A DNA stretch of 64,000 nt from Tessaracoccus sp. (GTDB taxonomy: Bacteria; Actinomycetota; Actinomycetes; Propionibacteriales; Propionibacteriaceae), in the NCBI RefSeq assembly GCF_016714275.1, contig NZ_JADJNP010000001.1, forward strand, positions 806,001 to 870,000, written 5' to 3'. The notes below the pieces were generated by a model. The model made no database searches, was not told the origin of the DNA, and saw only the letters and a program-made list of their open reading frames with translations. The translations under genes and the position numbers were made by a program. Position 1 is the first letter of the stretch, and each line of letters opens with the position of its first letter. Shown one piece after another: positions 1 through 8,914 of this stretch.

Positions 1-1175
1 CGCGGGGTCGCTGCGGCGATGCCCAGGTTCACGTCGCCGTAGTAGACGATCTCCTGGCGCTCCTCGTCCCACGACGTGTTCAGGTCGGGGTTGCGGCCCA
101 GGGCGAGGCACACGGCCTTGGCGTAGATCAGCAGCGGCGAGATGCGCAGCCCGGTGAACTCCCGGCGCGACTTCAGCGTCTCGACGAACTCCATGGTGCC
201 GCTGACGTCGACGGTGATCCACTCGGTGACGTGCACGTGGGTGCGCACGGAGCGCACCATGTTCTCAGCCGTGATCTTGCGCACGCCCTTGATGGGGACG
301 CGACGCTCGTTGCGGCCCTGCGACGGGTCGAAGCCGCCCGCGCCGGGGGCCGTGAAGCCGCCTGATCCGAAGCCGCCCAGGCCCTCCGTCGGGCCGAACC
401 CGCCGCCGAAGTGGGAGCCGGAGAACGACGTGCCCGCGTAGCTCGGGGCCTCGGTCGCGCCGCCGAACGCCTGGAAGGACGCCTGGTCGTTGAGGATCCT
501 TCCCTGCTTGGGCTGCTCGTCGAGGTACCGGAATGCGGCGGCCGCCTCGACGTCGCGGCGAGTGATGGTGCCGTCGGGGCCGGTGCCGACGACGCCGCTC
601 AAGTCGACCCCGAGGTCGGCGGCGTACTTGCGCACGGGCGGCTTGGCCTTCACGGAGCCGACGTCGGATGCCAGCACCAGCTGCGACTCCGACGGTGCCT
701 TGCCCGGGGTGGGTAGCGGGTCACCCGTCGCCTGGGCGTGCACGGTGGTGGCCGGGTGGACCTCGTCGGCGCGGCGGCCGGGCTCGTGCGGCTCATACGC
801 GGTCGAAAGGGCCTCGGAAGCGCCCCCGCGGTCCTCCGCGACCTTGCCACGGCGCCGTCGGCGGGAGGGCGCGTCGCTGGCTCCGTAACCGACCAGGTTC
901 GGCCCAGACTCCTCGGCCGCGGCAGGGGCCTCCTCCTCGCCGTCGTCGATCTCAACGATGGGCGTTCCTACCTCGACCATCGTCCCCTCCGCGACGAGCA
1001 GCGAGACGACGGTGCCCGCGAACGGCGACGGCAACTCGACCAGAGACTTCGCGGTCTCGATCTCGACCAGCACGTCGTTGACCTCGATGACGTCGCCCTC
1101 GGCGACTCGCCAGGCGACGACCTCGGCCTCGAGCAGTCCTTCGCCCGGATCCGGCAGCAGGTATTGGCGCTTCAT
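1..1175 (-). CDS. bkdC: E2 subunit of a branched-chain 2-oxoacid (or pyruvate) dehydrogenase, C-terminus outside window
   Basis: Dihydrolipoamide acyltransferase, the core of the 2-oxoacid dehydrogenase complex; it moves the acyl group from E1 to CoA. My reading from the ATG at 1175 gives an N-terminal lipoyl domain with the lipoylated lysine in ETAKSLVELPSP (about residue 43). A charged/Ala-Pro linker follows, then a peripheral subunit-binding domain (about 177-212, VRKYAADLGVDL), a Gly/Phe-rich linker, and the start of the catalytic domain (KGVRKITAENMVRSV). About 391 residues are inside the window and the active-site end is missing. It lies 8 nt behind E1beta, so it is co-transcribed. One lipoyl domain and the E1alpha-E1beta-E2 order fit actinobacterial BkdABC; substrate preference (branched-chain versus pyruvate) cannot be read from sequence. 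Confidence 0.9.
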   Translation of the reverse strand, partial: MKRQYLLPDPGEGLLEAEVVAWRVAEGDVIEVNDVLVEIETAKSLVELPSPFAGTVVSLLVAEGTMVEVGTPIVEIDDGEEEAPAAAEESGPNLVGYGASDAPSRRRRRGKVAEDRGGASEALSTAYEPHEPGRRADEVHPATTVHAQATGDPLPTPGKAPSESQLVLASDVGSVKAKPPVRKYAADLGVDLSGVVGTGPDGTITRRDVEAAAAFRYLDEQPKQGRILNDQASFQAFGGATEAPSYAGTSFSGSHFGGGFGPTEGLGGFGSGGFTAPGAGGFDPSQGRNERRVPIKGVRKITAENMVRSVRTHVHVTEWITVDVSGTMEFVETLKSRREFTGLRISPLLIYAKAVCLALGRNPDLNTSWDEERQEIVYYGDVNLGIAAATP

Positions 1176-1183
1176 AGCTCTCC

Positions 1184-2161
1184 TCAGTAGGCCAGCGACT
1201 GGTCGACGGTGTCCAAGATGCGGTCGACGGAGGGCAGGTACTCCTCCTCGACCCGCGCGGGCGGGTACGGCATGTCGTAGCCGGTGACCCGCATCACGGG
1301 CGACTCCATCACATAGAACAGGTCCTCGTGCAGCTTCGCAGCGATCTCTGACCCGATGCCCAGCGTCCGTGGCGCCTCGTGCACGACGATGGCGCGCCTG
1401 GTCCGCCGCACCGACGACTGGATGGTCACCCAGTCGATGGGGTTCAGCGTGCGGAGGTCGACGACCTCCAGCGACGTGCCCTCCTCCGCGGCGACAGCGG
1501 CGGCGTCGAGGCATGTCTTGACCATCGGGCCGTAGCAGAGCAGCGTGGCGTCCGTGCCGTAGCGGGTGATCGCGGCCTGATGCATGGGCGCCGGGCGCGA
1601 CGTGAAGTTGACCATGTCCTTGACGTGGTAGCGGCGCTTCGGCTCGAAGAACACGACCGGGTCGTCGGACTGGATGGCCTGCTGGATCATCCAGTAGGCG
1701 TCGTTCGGGTTCGAGCACGACACCACCTTCAGGCCGGGGGTGTGTGCGAAGTAGGCCTCGGGCGACTCTGAGTGGTGCTCGATAGCCCCGATCCCGCCGC
1801 CGAACGGGATGCGGATCACCATCGGCATCGGGTTCTGGCCGCCGGTGCGCATGTGGAACTTGGCCACCTGCGTGACGATCTGGGCGAATCCGGGGAAGAC
1901 GAATCCATCGAACTGGATCTCGACGACGGGGCGGTAGCCACGCATGCAGAGGCCGACGGCGGTGCCGATGATGCCCGACTCGGCAAGAGGGGAGTCGATC
2001 ACGCGGTTCTCGCCAAACTCGGCCTGAAGCCCCTCCGTGATGCGAAACACGCCGCCGAGCTTGCCGATGTCCTCGCCCGCGAGGAGCACCTTCGGGTCGG
2101 CCTGCAGCGCCCGGCGGAGGCCTCGGTTGAGGGCCTTCGCCATGGTCAACGACTCGTTCAT
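1184..2161 (-). CDS. bkdB: E1 beta subunit of 2-oxoacid dehydrogenase
   Basis: Beta half of the thiamine-diphosphate E1 component, which pairs with the upstream alpha subunit to decarboxylate branched-chain 2-oxoacids or pyruvate. 325 residues, the usual length. It starts at MNESLTMAKALNRGL and carries family motifs GEDIGKLGGVFRIT, DSPLAESGIIGTAVG and the C-terminal transketolase-type domain (EAPRTLGIGSEIAA). The start is the ATG at 2161, which overlaps the alpha-subunit stop by 4 nt (ATGA). The open frame runs on upstream in register, but that part is only a shadow of the alpha gene. Branched-chain rather than pyruvate specificity is the likelier call by analogy with mycobacterial BkdB. Confidence 0.93.
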   Translation of the reverse strand: MNESLTMAKALNRGLRRALQADPKVLLAGEDIGKLGGVFRITEGLQAEFGENRVIDSPLAESGIIGTAVGLCMRGYRPVVEIQFDGFVFPGFAQIVTQVAKFHMRTGGQNPMPMVIRIPFGGGIGAIEHHSESPEAYFAHTPGLKVVSCSNPNDAYWMIQQAIQSDDPVVFFEPKRRYHVKDMVNFTSRPAPMHQAAITRYGTDATLLCYGPMVKTCLDAAAVAAEEGTSLEVVDLRTLNPIDWVTIQSSVRRTRRAIVVHEAPRTLGIGSEIAAKLHEDLFYVMESPVMRVTGYDMPYPPARVEEEYLPSVDRILDTVDQSLAY

Positions 2162-3246
2162 GCGTCCTCCCCTGCGGCGTACTCGGCGTACTCGCGGCGC
2201 TGGGCCTCCAGCGCGACGGTGGGCTCGGCGTAGACCGTCTCGAACAGCCTGTCCATGGTGACGTCCTTGAGCTGCTTGATGGTGGCGCGGACATCGACAC
2301 CCAGCTGCTTGGCGTCTTCCTCGACGGCGGCAAGCCACGCGTCGTCGATGACGCCCTCTCGCTCTAGGTAGCGGGTGAGTCTCAAAATGGGGTCCCTCCC
2401 CCGCCAGGCCTCCTCCTCCACGGAGCCGCGGTACTTCGTCGGGTCGTCGGAGGTGGTGTGGGCGCCCATGCGGTAGGTGAACGCCTCGACGAAGGTGGGC
2501 CCCTCGCCCGCACGGGCGCGTTCCATCGCCCAGTCGGTGACGGCCTTGACGGCCAGCACATCGTTGCCGTCCACCTGTACCCCGGGAAAGCCGAAGCCGC
2601 GTGCGCGCTCGAAGAGCGGGATGCGCGACTGGAGCGCGATCGGCTCCGAGATCGCCCATTGGTTGTTCTGGCAGAAGAACACGACGGGAGCGTTATAGGA
2701 CGCCGCGAACACGAACGCCTCGTTGACGTCGCCCTGGCTGGACGCGCCGTCGCCGTGGTAGACGATGACCGCGGCGTCCTTGTCGGTGCCGGTGCCGACG
2801 ACGCCGTCGAACTGGAGCCCCATGGCGTAGCCGGTAGCGTGCAGCGTCTGACAGCCGATCACGATCTGGTAGTTCTTGAAGGTCTCGAGCTTCTCCCAGT
2901 CGCCCCCGTTCACGCCGCGGAACAGCCCGAGCAGGTTAGCGAGCGGGACGCCGAGGACCATCGCGACGGCGTGTTCGCGGTACGAGGGGAAGACGACATC
3001 AGCCGGGCGCATTGCGTGGGCGGAGCCGACCTGGGCGGCCTCCTGACCCAGCTGCGGGGGCCACAAGCCCAGTTCGCCGTGCCGCTGCAGGGCCGTCGCC
3101 TCTGCGTCGAATCGGCGCGCGAGGATCATGTCGCGGAGATAGCCGACGAGGTCCTCTGTGGTCCCGGTGAACTCGAAGTCGTCGTTGTCGACGCGCTCCC
3201 CATCAGGGGTGAGCAGCTGCACCATGTCGTGACTCTGACCGCGCAC
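2158..3246 (-). CDS. bkdA: E1 alpha subunit of 2-oxoacid dehydrogenase
   Basis: Alpha half of the ThDP-dependent E1 decarboxylase, first gene of the leftward operon. 362 residues from a GTG at 3246 behind an AGAAAGGGGG purine run; an internal ATG at 3225 is a possible alternative start. The ThDP/Mg motif is intact: GDGASSQGDVNEAF followed by CQNNQWAIS. The phosphorylation-loop-like segment YRMGAHTTSDDPTKYR is also present. The three-gene order alpha-beta-E2 with tight overlaps implies a single transcript from the 3247-3400 gap shared with the divergent 5'-nucleotidase. A pyruvate dehydrogenase assignment is possible, but actinobacterial homologues in this order are usually branched-chain enzymes. 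Confidence 0.92.
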   Translation of the reverse strand: MRGQSHDMVQLLTPDGERVDNDDFEFTGTTEDLVGYLRDMILARRFDAEATALQRHGELGLWPPQLGQEAAQVGSAHAMRPADVVFPSYREHAVAMVLGVPLANLLGLFRGVNGGDWEKLETFKNYQIVIGCQTLHATGYAMGLQFDGVVGTGTDKDAAVIVYHGDGASSQGDVNEAFVFAASYNAPVVFFCQNNQWAISEPIALQSRIPLFERARGFGFPGVQVDGNDVLAVKAVTDWAMERARAGEGPTFVEAFTYRMGAHTTSDDPTKYRGSVEEEAWRGRDPILRLTRYLEREGVIDDAWLAAVEEDAKQLGVDVRATIKQLKDVTMDRLFETVYAEPTVALEAQRREYAEYAAGEDA

Positions 3247-3268
3247 GCGGCCCCCTTTCTCCCAACCT

Positions 3269-3294
3269 ACGTAACCGTAACTTACGCCAGCGTA
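3269..3294. promoter_or_regulatory. overlapping inverted repeats in the bkd / nucleotidase divergent promoter
   Basis: Two perfect short palindromes overlap here: CGTAA-C-TTACG at 3276-3286 and TACGC-CA-GCGTA at 3283-3294. A further TACGTA lies at 3269-3274. The motif CGTAA/TTACG resembles sites of TetR- or Lrp-type regulators of branched-chain catabolism, but no regulator gene is adjacent. The position, 20-50 bp upstream of the bkdA start, fits an operator or promoter element. Palindromes are seen; function is inferred. Confidence 0.35.
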
Positions 3295-3400
3295 GCTTAT
3301 TCAGCGAACACCGCCGGATAGGGACATTCCACACCTCGCGCCGCCCGTTTGTGGGATGCTGACAAAACTGACGTACGTCCGCCCCCCGAATCGGAGCACC

Positions 3401-5518
3401 ATGTCATCAGCACGCCGCGCGACGGCCACCCTTTCCGCCGTCGCCCTCGCACTCGCAGGATTCACCACTCTCTCGCCGACGGCGCAGGCCGCGCCCGGGG
3501 AGTGTGTCGCACCCTCCGAGACCATCACCATCTTCGCGTTCAACGACTTCCACGGCCGCATCTACGACGACTCCCGCCCCCTCGACCAGACCGTGGGCTA
3601 CCTCGCGGGGCGCCTGTTCACACCGGTCGAGCAGGCACGCGTCGCCGACGGCGAGGACAACGTGCTGCTGATCTCCTCGGGCGACAACATCGGCGCCTCG
3701 ACCTTCGTGTCGATGATGGCCGACGACACCCCCACGCTCGACACTATGAACGCCGCCGGACTCGAGGCGTCCACCGTCGGCAACCACGAGTTCGACAAAG
3801 GCTGGAGTGACCTGTCCGGCCGCGTCGCCGGCGCGGCCAGCGGCTTCGACTACCTCGGCGCGAACGTGTACGAGAAGGGCACGACGACGGTCGCCGCCCC
3901 GCTGAAGGAATACACCGTCATCGAGAAGGCGGGCGTCAAGATCGGCATCGTCGGCGTGGTGACGGCAGACCTGCCGTCGCTCGTCTCCCCCGCGGGGATC
4001 TCGACGCTGACCATCGGCGACCCCGTCGCGGCCGTCAACCGCGTCACAGGGCAACTGCTCGACGGCGACCCCACCAACGGGGAGGCCGACGTCGTGCTCG
4101 CGTCGCTGCACGAGGGCGCGGGCAACGGCAAGCTGACCGCTGAGGCCAACGCCGCCGCCAGCGCCGCGTTCGACAGCATCTACCGCGACATCGATCCCCG
4201 CGTGACGGCGATCTTCAACGCGCACACGCACCAGGAGTACACCTACACGAGCGCCAACAGCACCGACCGCCCGATCATCCAGGCAGGCTCCTACGCGGGA
4301 AAGCTCGCAAAGGTGGAGTTGGTCGTCGACGGCACGGGTAAGGGCGTCTGCGAGGTCACGCAGGAGATCATCGCGCCCGCCGCGGAGTCGGACGAGTCGC
4401 TGCCGCGGATCAAGGAGATCAACGACATCGCCCGCGCCGCGTACGCCGTCGCGATGGAGAAGGGCCAGCAGGTGATCGGCGAGACCACCGAGGCCATCTC
4501 GACACCCGGCAGCCTCGGCAACGCGGACATCCGCAACGTCGAGTCCCCGATGAGCAACCTCGTCGCGCAGATGTTCGCCGACGTGCTCGGCGGAGACGAT
4601 CCCGAGTTCATCGGGGTCCAGAACCCGGGCGGCACGCGCGACAGCTTCGACAAGGGCGACGTCACCTTCCGCGAGGCGGCGCTCACGCTGCCGTTCGCGA
4701 ACTCTCTTTTCACGACGCAGCTGACCGGCGCTCAGTTCAAGACGGTGCTGGAGCAGCAGTGGCAGCGCGACGCCGAGGGCAACGCGCCCTCCCGGCCGTT
4801 CCTCGCGCTCGGGCTATCCGACAACGTGAGCTACACCTACGACGAGTCGCTGCCGGAGGGATCGCGGATCACGTCGGTCGCCATCAACGGGGAGCCGATC
4901 GATCTCGAGAAGCTGTACACCGTCGGGTCTGGCTCGTTCCTGATCGCGGGCGGTGACAACTTCCGCGAGTTCGCCAACGGCGTCAACACCGCCGACACGG
5001 GCCTCAGCGACCTCGGTGTGTGGGTGGAGTACGTCGGCCTCGTCTCACCGCTCAGCCCGGACTACTCGATGCGTGGCGTCTCCGCGAAGATCCCCGACGG
5101 CGTCCTGGTCGAGGGCGGCGACGCACTCGAGTTCTCGTTCGGTTCTGCCCTTGAGGGCGGGCTCGCTCCCCAGACGCTGGACATGTTCCTCGAGCCGGGC
5201 AACCCGAAGGTCACCCCGCCGCTGGCGAACAACACGATCACGGCCTACCTGGGCGACCTGAAGATCGGCGAGGGCACCGTCACCGACGGCGCGGGAACCG
5301 TGTCGATCGCGTTGCCCGACGGCGTCGAGATCGACGGCGTGGACCCCGGCGAAGAAGTCACGGTGATCGTGGAGTTCAACGTCCAGGAGTCGGACACCAG
5401 CATCTGGTTGCCGGTGACGCTCCGGCTGAAGGAGGACACCCGTCCCACCCCTACCCCGACTCCGACGCCCACCCCGACGAAGCCGACCAAGCCCGGCCTC
5501 CCGGACACGGGCAACTAA
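3401..5518 (+). CDS. secreted 5'-nucleotidase / 2',3'-cyclic phosphodiesterase family protein with an LPxTG-like end
   Basis: Extracellular metallophosphoesterase that removes phosphate from nucleotides. Start chosen at the ATG at 3401 behind GGAG; it gives a signal peptide cleaved after AQA (about residue 30). The calcineurin-like metal-binding motifs are FAFNDFHGR, GNHEFDKGW and NAHTHQEY. A 5'-nucleotidase C-terminal domain follows (VQNPGGTRDSF, LPFANSL), then a beta-rich domain with EFSFGSALEGGL. The protein ends in a PTPTP linker and LPDTGN, where the frame stops. That is an LPxTG sortase motif without the hydrophobic segment and basic tail normally needed, so cell-wall attachment is doubtful and release is likelier. 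Length is 705 residues. A strong hairpin follows the stop. Confidence 0.92.
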   Translation: MSSARRATATLSAVALALAGFTTLSPTAQAAPGECVAPSETITIFAFNDFHGRIYDDSRPLDQTVGYLAGRLFTPVEQARVADGEDNVLLISSGDNIGASTFVSMMADDTPTLDTMNAAGLEASTVGNHEFDKGWSDLSGRVAGAASGFDYLGANVYEKGTTTVAAPLKEYTVIEKAGVKIGIVGVVTADLPSLVSPAGISTLTIGDPVAAVNRVTGQLLDGDPTNGEADVVLASLHEGAGNGKLTAEANAAASAAFDSIYRDIDPRVTAIFNAHTHQEYTYTSANSTDRPIIQAGSYAGKLAKVELVVDGTGKGVCEVTQEIIAPAAESDESLPRIKEINDIARAAYAVAMEKGQQVIGETTEAISTPGSLGNADIRNVESPMSNLVAQMFADVLGGDDPEFIGVQNPGGTRDSFDKGDVTFREAALTLPFANSLFTTQLTGAQFKTVLEQQWQRDAEGNAPSRPFLALGLSDNVSYTYDESLPEGSRITSVAINGEPIDLEKLYTVGSGSFLIAGGDNFREFANGVNTADTGLSDLGVWVEYVGLVSPLSPDYSMRGVSAKIPDGVLVEGGDALEFSFGSALEGGLAPQTLDMFLEPGNPKVTPPLANNTITAYLGDLKIGEGTVTDGAGTVSIALPDGVEIDGVDPGEEVTVIVEFNVQESDTSIWLPVTLRLKEDTRPTPTPTPTPTPTKPTKPGLPDTGN

Positions 5519-5536
5519 CCACAGGAGTGGATTTTC

Positions 5537-5592
5537 GACGCAGGGTTGCCCCTTCTGTGCTCTATCGAGCGCAGAAGGGGCAACCTTGCGTC
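5537..5592. terminator. bidirectional terminator hairpin between convergent nucleotidase and argF
   Basis: The arm at 5537-5557 (GACGCAGGGTTGCCCC...) pairs with 5572-5592 over 21 bp with one G-U. The loop contains a further GCTC-TATC-GAGC stem, so the hairpin is about 26 bp in all. It sits between two convergent genes, and T-rich or A-rich stretches lie outside both arms (ATTTTC before, TCATTT after), as expected for a terminator used from both sides. Confidence 0.75.
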
Positions 5593-5660
5593 ATTTCTCC
5601 ATGGAGACGCGGAGATCACCGCTGGTTGAGCCGGGCCGCGGCGTAGGAGCGCCCGTGTCC

Positions 5661-6665
5661 TCAACCGGCGTCGGCGGCGAGGGTCGCGACCAGGATCGCC
5701 TTGATGGTGTGCATGCGGTTCTCGGCCTGGTCGAAGACGACGCTGGCCGGCGACTCGAACACGTCGTCGGTCACCTCCACGCCGTCGAGGCCGAACTCGT
5801 CGAAGAGGGCCCGTCCGACTGAGGTTTCGAGGTCGTGGAAGGCCGGGAGGCAGTGCATGAACTTGACGTTCGGGTTGCCGGTGGCGGCGAGGAGCTCGGC
5901 GTTGACCTGGTACGGGCGGAGGAGCTCGATGCGCTCGGCCCAGACCTCCTTGGGCTCGCCGAGGGAGACCCAGACGTCGGTGTAGACGAAGTCGACGCCG
6001 GCGACGCCCGCGGCGACGTCGTCGGTGATGGTGATCCGTGCCCCGGTCTCGGCGGCGATGCGCTCGGCTTGAGCGACGACGTCGGCCGCGTTCTGCTGCG
6101 ACACGGGCGCGACCATGCGCACGTCCATGCCCATCATGGCGCCGGAGATGAGCAGCGAGTTGCCGACGTTGTTGCGGGCGTCGCCGAGGAACGCGAACGC
6201 GATCTCGGTCAGCGGCTTACCGCTGTGCTCCAGCATGGTGAGCTGGTCGGCGAGCATCTGGGTGGGGTGCCACTCGTCGGTGAGGCCGTTGTAGACGGGG
6301 ACTCCGGCATGCGCCGCGAGGGTCTCGACGACGTCCTGGCCGGAGCCGCGGTACTCGAGCGCGTCGTACCAGCGGCCGAGGACGCGTGCAGTGTCGGCGG
6401 CGGATTCCTTGTGCCCGATCTGCGAGCCGGACGGGTCGAGATAGGTGGTGGTGCCGCCCTGGTCGGCGACGGCGACCTCGAACGCGCACCGGGTCCGGGT
6501 CGAGGTCTTCTCGAACAGCAGAGCGATCTGCGTGCCGACGAGGCGCTTCGTCTCGCGTCCCTCGCGGCGCTCAGCCTTGAGCCGGGCGGACAGGTCGAGC
6601 AGCGCCAGCCACTCGTCGGTGGTGAAGTCGAGCTCCTTGAGGAAGCTGCGGCCGAGAAGGCTCAT
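5661..6665 (-). CDS. argF: ornithine carbamoyltransferase
   Basis: Makes citrulline from ornithine and carbamoyl phosphate (arginine synthesis), or runs in reverse in the arginine deiminase pathway. 334 residues from the ATG at 6665, preceded by AAGGAGA. Visible active-site motifs are STRTR (carbamoyl phosphate), the EWHPTQ segment and HCLPAFHD (ornithine/Cys loop). No argG, argH, arcA or arcC lies nearby, so the biosynthetic and catabolic roles cannot be separated. The 334-residue length and FLKELDFT opening resemble the enterobacterial ArgF/ArcB type. It is transcribed alone toward the terminator at 5537-5592. Confidence 0.92.
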   Translation of the reverse strand: MSLLGRSFLKELDFTTDEWLALLDLSARLKAERREGRETKRLVGTQIALLFEKTSTRTRCAFEVAVADQGGTTTYLDPSGSQIGHKESAADTARVLGRWYDALEYRGSGQDVVETLAAHAGVPVYNGLTDEWHPTQMLADQLTMLEHSGKPLTEIAFAFLGDARNNVGNSLLISGAMMGMDVRMVAPVSQQNAADVVAQAERIAAETGARITITDDVAAGVAGVDFVYTDVWVSLGEPKEVWAERIELLRPYQVNAELLAATGNPNVKFMHCLPAFHDLETSVGRALFDEFGLDGVEVTDDVFESPASVVFDQAENRMHTIKAILVATLAADAG

Positions 6666-6736
6666 CGTCGGTCTCCTTGCGGGGTGAAAGGGACACCTTA
6701 TCGCCCAGGCCCGGACACCGATTCGGGCAGGCCCGT

Positions 6737-6805
6737 ACACAGATCTCTCCATACGCGAGTCCAGGCCGTGTCTGGACCTGGCCTCCCACATGGAGAGCTC
6801 TGTGT
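6737..6805. repeat. imperfect hairpin upstream of argF, possible member of the dispersed hairpin family
   Basis: Arm ACACAGATCTCTCCAT (6737-6752) pairs with ATGGAGAGCTCTGTGT (6790-6805) with one mismatch. Inside lies a smaller GTCCAG/CTGGAC stem. The outer sequence GTACACAGATCT resembles the arms of the repeats at 20791 and 39380, so it may be a decayed member of that family. It separates the phosphatase gene from argF on the same strand and could also act as a terminator. Confidence 0.5.
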
Positions 6806-6839
6806 TGGCCGGCCGGAGGCTGAACGGCAGAGCAGGGGT

Positions 6840-7280
6840 TCAGGCCTCCAACGCGGCGAGGATGCCGGGCATCGCGGCCTCGATGTCGGCGAGGGTGTCT
6901 GAGAAGCCCGCCTCGTCGCCGTACCAGGGGTCGATGAGCGGGGTGCCCTTCGACAGGGCGGGGTTGAAGTCGTTCAAGAGGACGACGTTGGCCTCCGGAG
7001 CGAGGCGCAACAGCCGATCCACCTGGAAGGGTTCGACGGCGACAACGAGGTCATTGGCGAGCAGGTCGTCGCGGGTGATCTGACGCGCGCGGTGGGCCGA
7101 CGCGTCGTACCCTGCGGCGGTCAAGGTGCGGGCCGCACGGCGGTCAATAGGGTTACCCAACTCCTCCGTCGAGATCCCGAAGCTCTCCACCTCGACACCC
7201 GAGGCCAGCTTCCTCGCGACACGCTCCGCCATGGGCGAGCGGCAGATGTTTCCCCAGCAGACGAAGGCCAGTCGTTTCAT
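6840..7280 (-). CDS. low-molecular-weight protein tyrosine phosphatase
   Basis: Cytoplasmic phosphatase that removes phosphate from phosphotyrosine; such enzymes often tune bacterial tyrosine kinases of polysaccharide assembly. 146 residues. The P-loop is near the N-terminus, CWGNICRSPMAE (C-X5-R-S), and the general-acid loop is DPWYG near residue 118. It starts at the ATG at 7280. The wecB remnant behind it on the same strand, and the LCP gene farther right, suggest a cell-surface polysaccharide context, but no tyrosine kinase is in the window. Confidence 0.9.
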   Translation of the reverse strand: MKRLAFVCWGNICRSPMAERVARKLASGVEVESFGISTEELGNPIDRRAARTLTAAGYDASAHRARQITRDDLLANDLVVAVEPFQVDRLLRLAPEANVVLLNDFNPALSKGTPLIDPWYGDEAGFSDTLADIEAAMPGILAALEA

Positions 7281-7923
7281 CCTGGCACCCTACAGCCCTC
7301 AACGCATCTTCATGACGCCAGAACGGGCGATCGCCGAGCCCCTTCCGAGTCATCGGCGTCGCCGACTACCTCCGGTCTGCTGCGATCGACCACAAACTCA
7401 GGAAGCCGCTGACCTACACCCAGCAGTTCGGCGATCGCCGCCGCGCTGCGCTCGGCAGCGCGGCCATCTCCGTACGGGTTCACGGCGCGGCTCATTGCTT
7501 CGTAGGAGATCGGGTCGTCGATCAGCCTTGAGATCTCGGTCACGATGCGGTCGACCTCGGTACCGATGAGCCTAACCGTGCCCGCATCTACCGCCTCGGG
7601 ACGCTCGGTATTCTCTCGCAGAACGAGAACGGGCTTCCCGAACGAGGGAGCCTCCTCCTGGACGCCGCCCGAGTCGGTGAGGATGATTTGCGCCCACTTC
7701 TGAGCGTGAACGAACTCAGGGTAGTCAAGGGGCTCGCACACGATGACATTGTCAAGGTTCTCCACGGCGGGGAGCACTTGCTCTCGTACCAGCGGGTTCG
7801 CGTGCGCAGGGAAGACGGTGAGGTACTCGGGATACTTCCGCGCGATCTCAGCAGTCGCTAGTCCGATACGACGCATCGGCTCCCCCCAGTTCTCTCGACG
7901 ATGCGTCGTGAGAATGTCCCGCG

Positions 7924-8914
7924 TCAAGTAGTTGGCAGGATTTCTTCTCTTTCGAAGTTGGGGATGGTGGGGTCGGCCAGGCCCAGGTGCACCTCCATCG
8001 GCCGGTTCCAGGCGATGGCCTCGTGCGGGCGGATCTCGTTGTACTCGATGCGGTAGTCCTCGGCGCGTTCGACGAGCGTGAGCGCGTCGGGGATGTCGTC
8101 GAGGAACAGCCGCTCGTACTTCAGCGTCCCGAACCCGCGTTCGCGTGACCCGTTCTGCCCGGGTGATCTCACTCCGGGTGCGGACGTGCCGCAGCTCGGG
8201 GTGGCGCATGATGAACAGCTCGAAGTTCAGCGACCGGAACGGGCCGCCGTTGTCCGTGACGATCGTGACGACGGGCAGTAGCTCTCCCGTCTCGGCATCG
8301 ACCTCGCACTGGTCGATGAGCGGGTGCCCGAACATGACCTCGTAGTCGGCGAGGGCGAGCTCGATCGCGTCATGCTGATTCGCCGTCGGTGACGTGTGAA
8401 ACGGATGCTCGACCTTGGAGAACCAGTCCCGGCACCCCGCGATCCGCCACGTCCCGCCGGTGGTGGTCTCGAACTCGCTGAAGTCCAGCTGCCACACCTG
8501 ATTCGGTCCCGTCGGGTTCCTCGCGAACGCGGCCTTGCGGTCCTTCGCCAGCTCCCGACGCTGCTTCTGATATTCGGACGGCAGGATCAGCCCGTCATCG
8601 CGCAGCAGCCGCAGCACGGTTGCCTGCGACACTTTATGCCCGTCGTGGCGGGTCATCGCCCAGATCTTCCGATGCCCCCACTCCGGCTTCTTCAACGCAT
8701 GCGCGGTGACCAGCGGCCGGGCCGCGTCCCGCGCCGGCTGCGGCCACGGACCCTTCACCGGCCGTTCGGTCTTCACCTTGGCCTGCCAGCGCCGCCAGGT
8801 CCGCTCGGGCATGTCGATCAGCTTGCAGAACCTCGCGGTCGACATGCCCGACTCCACACGGATCACCTCGAGGTCCTCGAAGGGCCCAGACGGCCCTCGG
8901 CACTCTTCTTCCAC
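7924..8914 (-). pseudogene. IS3-family transposase orfB (DDE integrase), frameshifted
   Basis: DDE integrase part of the transposase. One frame covers 8914 to about 8165, with the HTH_21-like region (KPEWGHRKIWAMTRHDG), first Asp (WQLDFSEFET) and second Asp (TDNGGPFRS). The rest is in another frame, 8172-7924 (SPGQNGSRERGFGTLKYERL with the Glu, and the end EIRPHEAIAWNRP). The shift lies near 8160-8170, between RTRSE and SPGQNG, and needs one base gained or lost. The stop codon lies in the terminal repeat. Normally orfB is made by a -1 frameshift from orfA, consistent with the overlap at 8863-8914. Confidence 0.8.

Noticed and set aside
2162..2659. N-terminal extension of the E1beta frame
   Set aside because: Translates to Arg/His/Gly-rich shadow sequence over the E1alpha gene; the E1beta family start is at 2161.
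5451..5490. Tandem repeat encoding Pro-Thr pairs at the end of the nucleotidase
   Set aside because: A usual wall-spanning Pro/Thr linker of surface proteins, not a separate repeat or CRISPR-like array.
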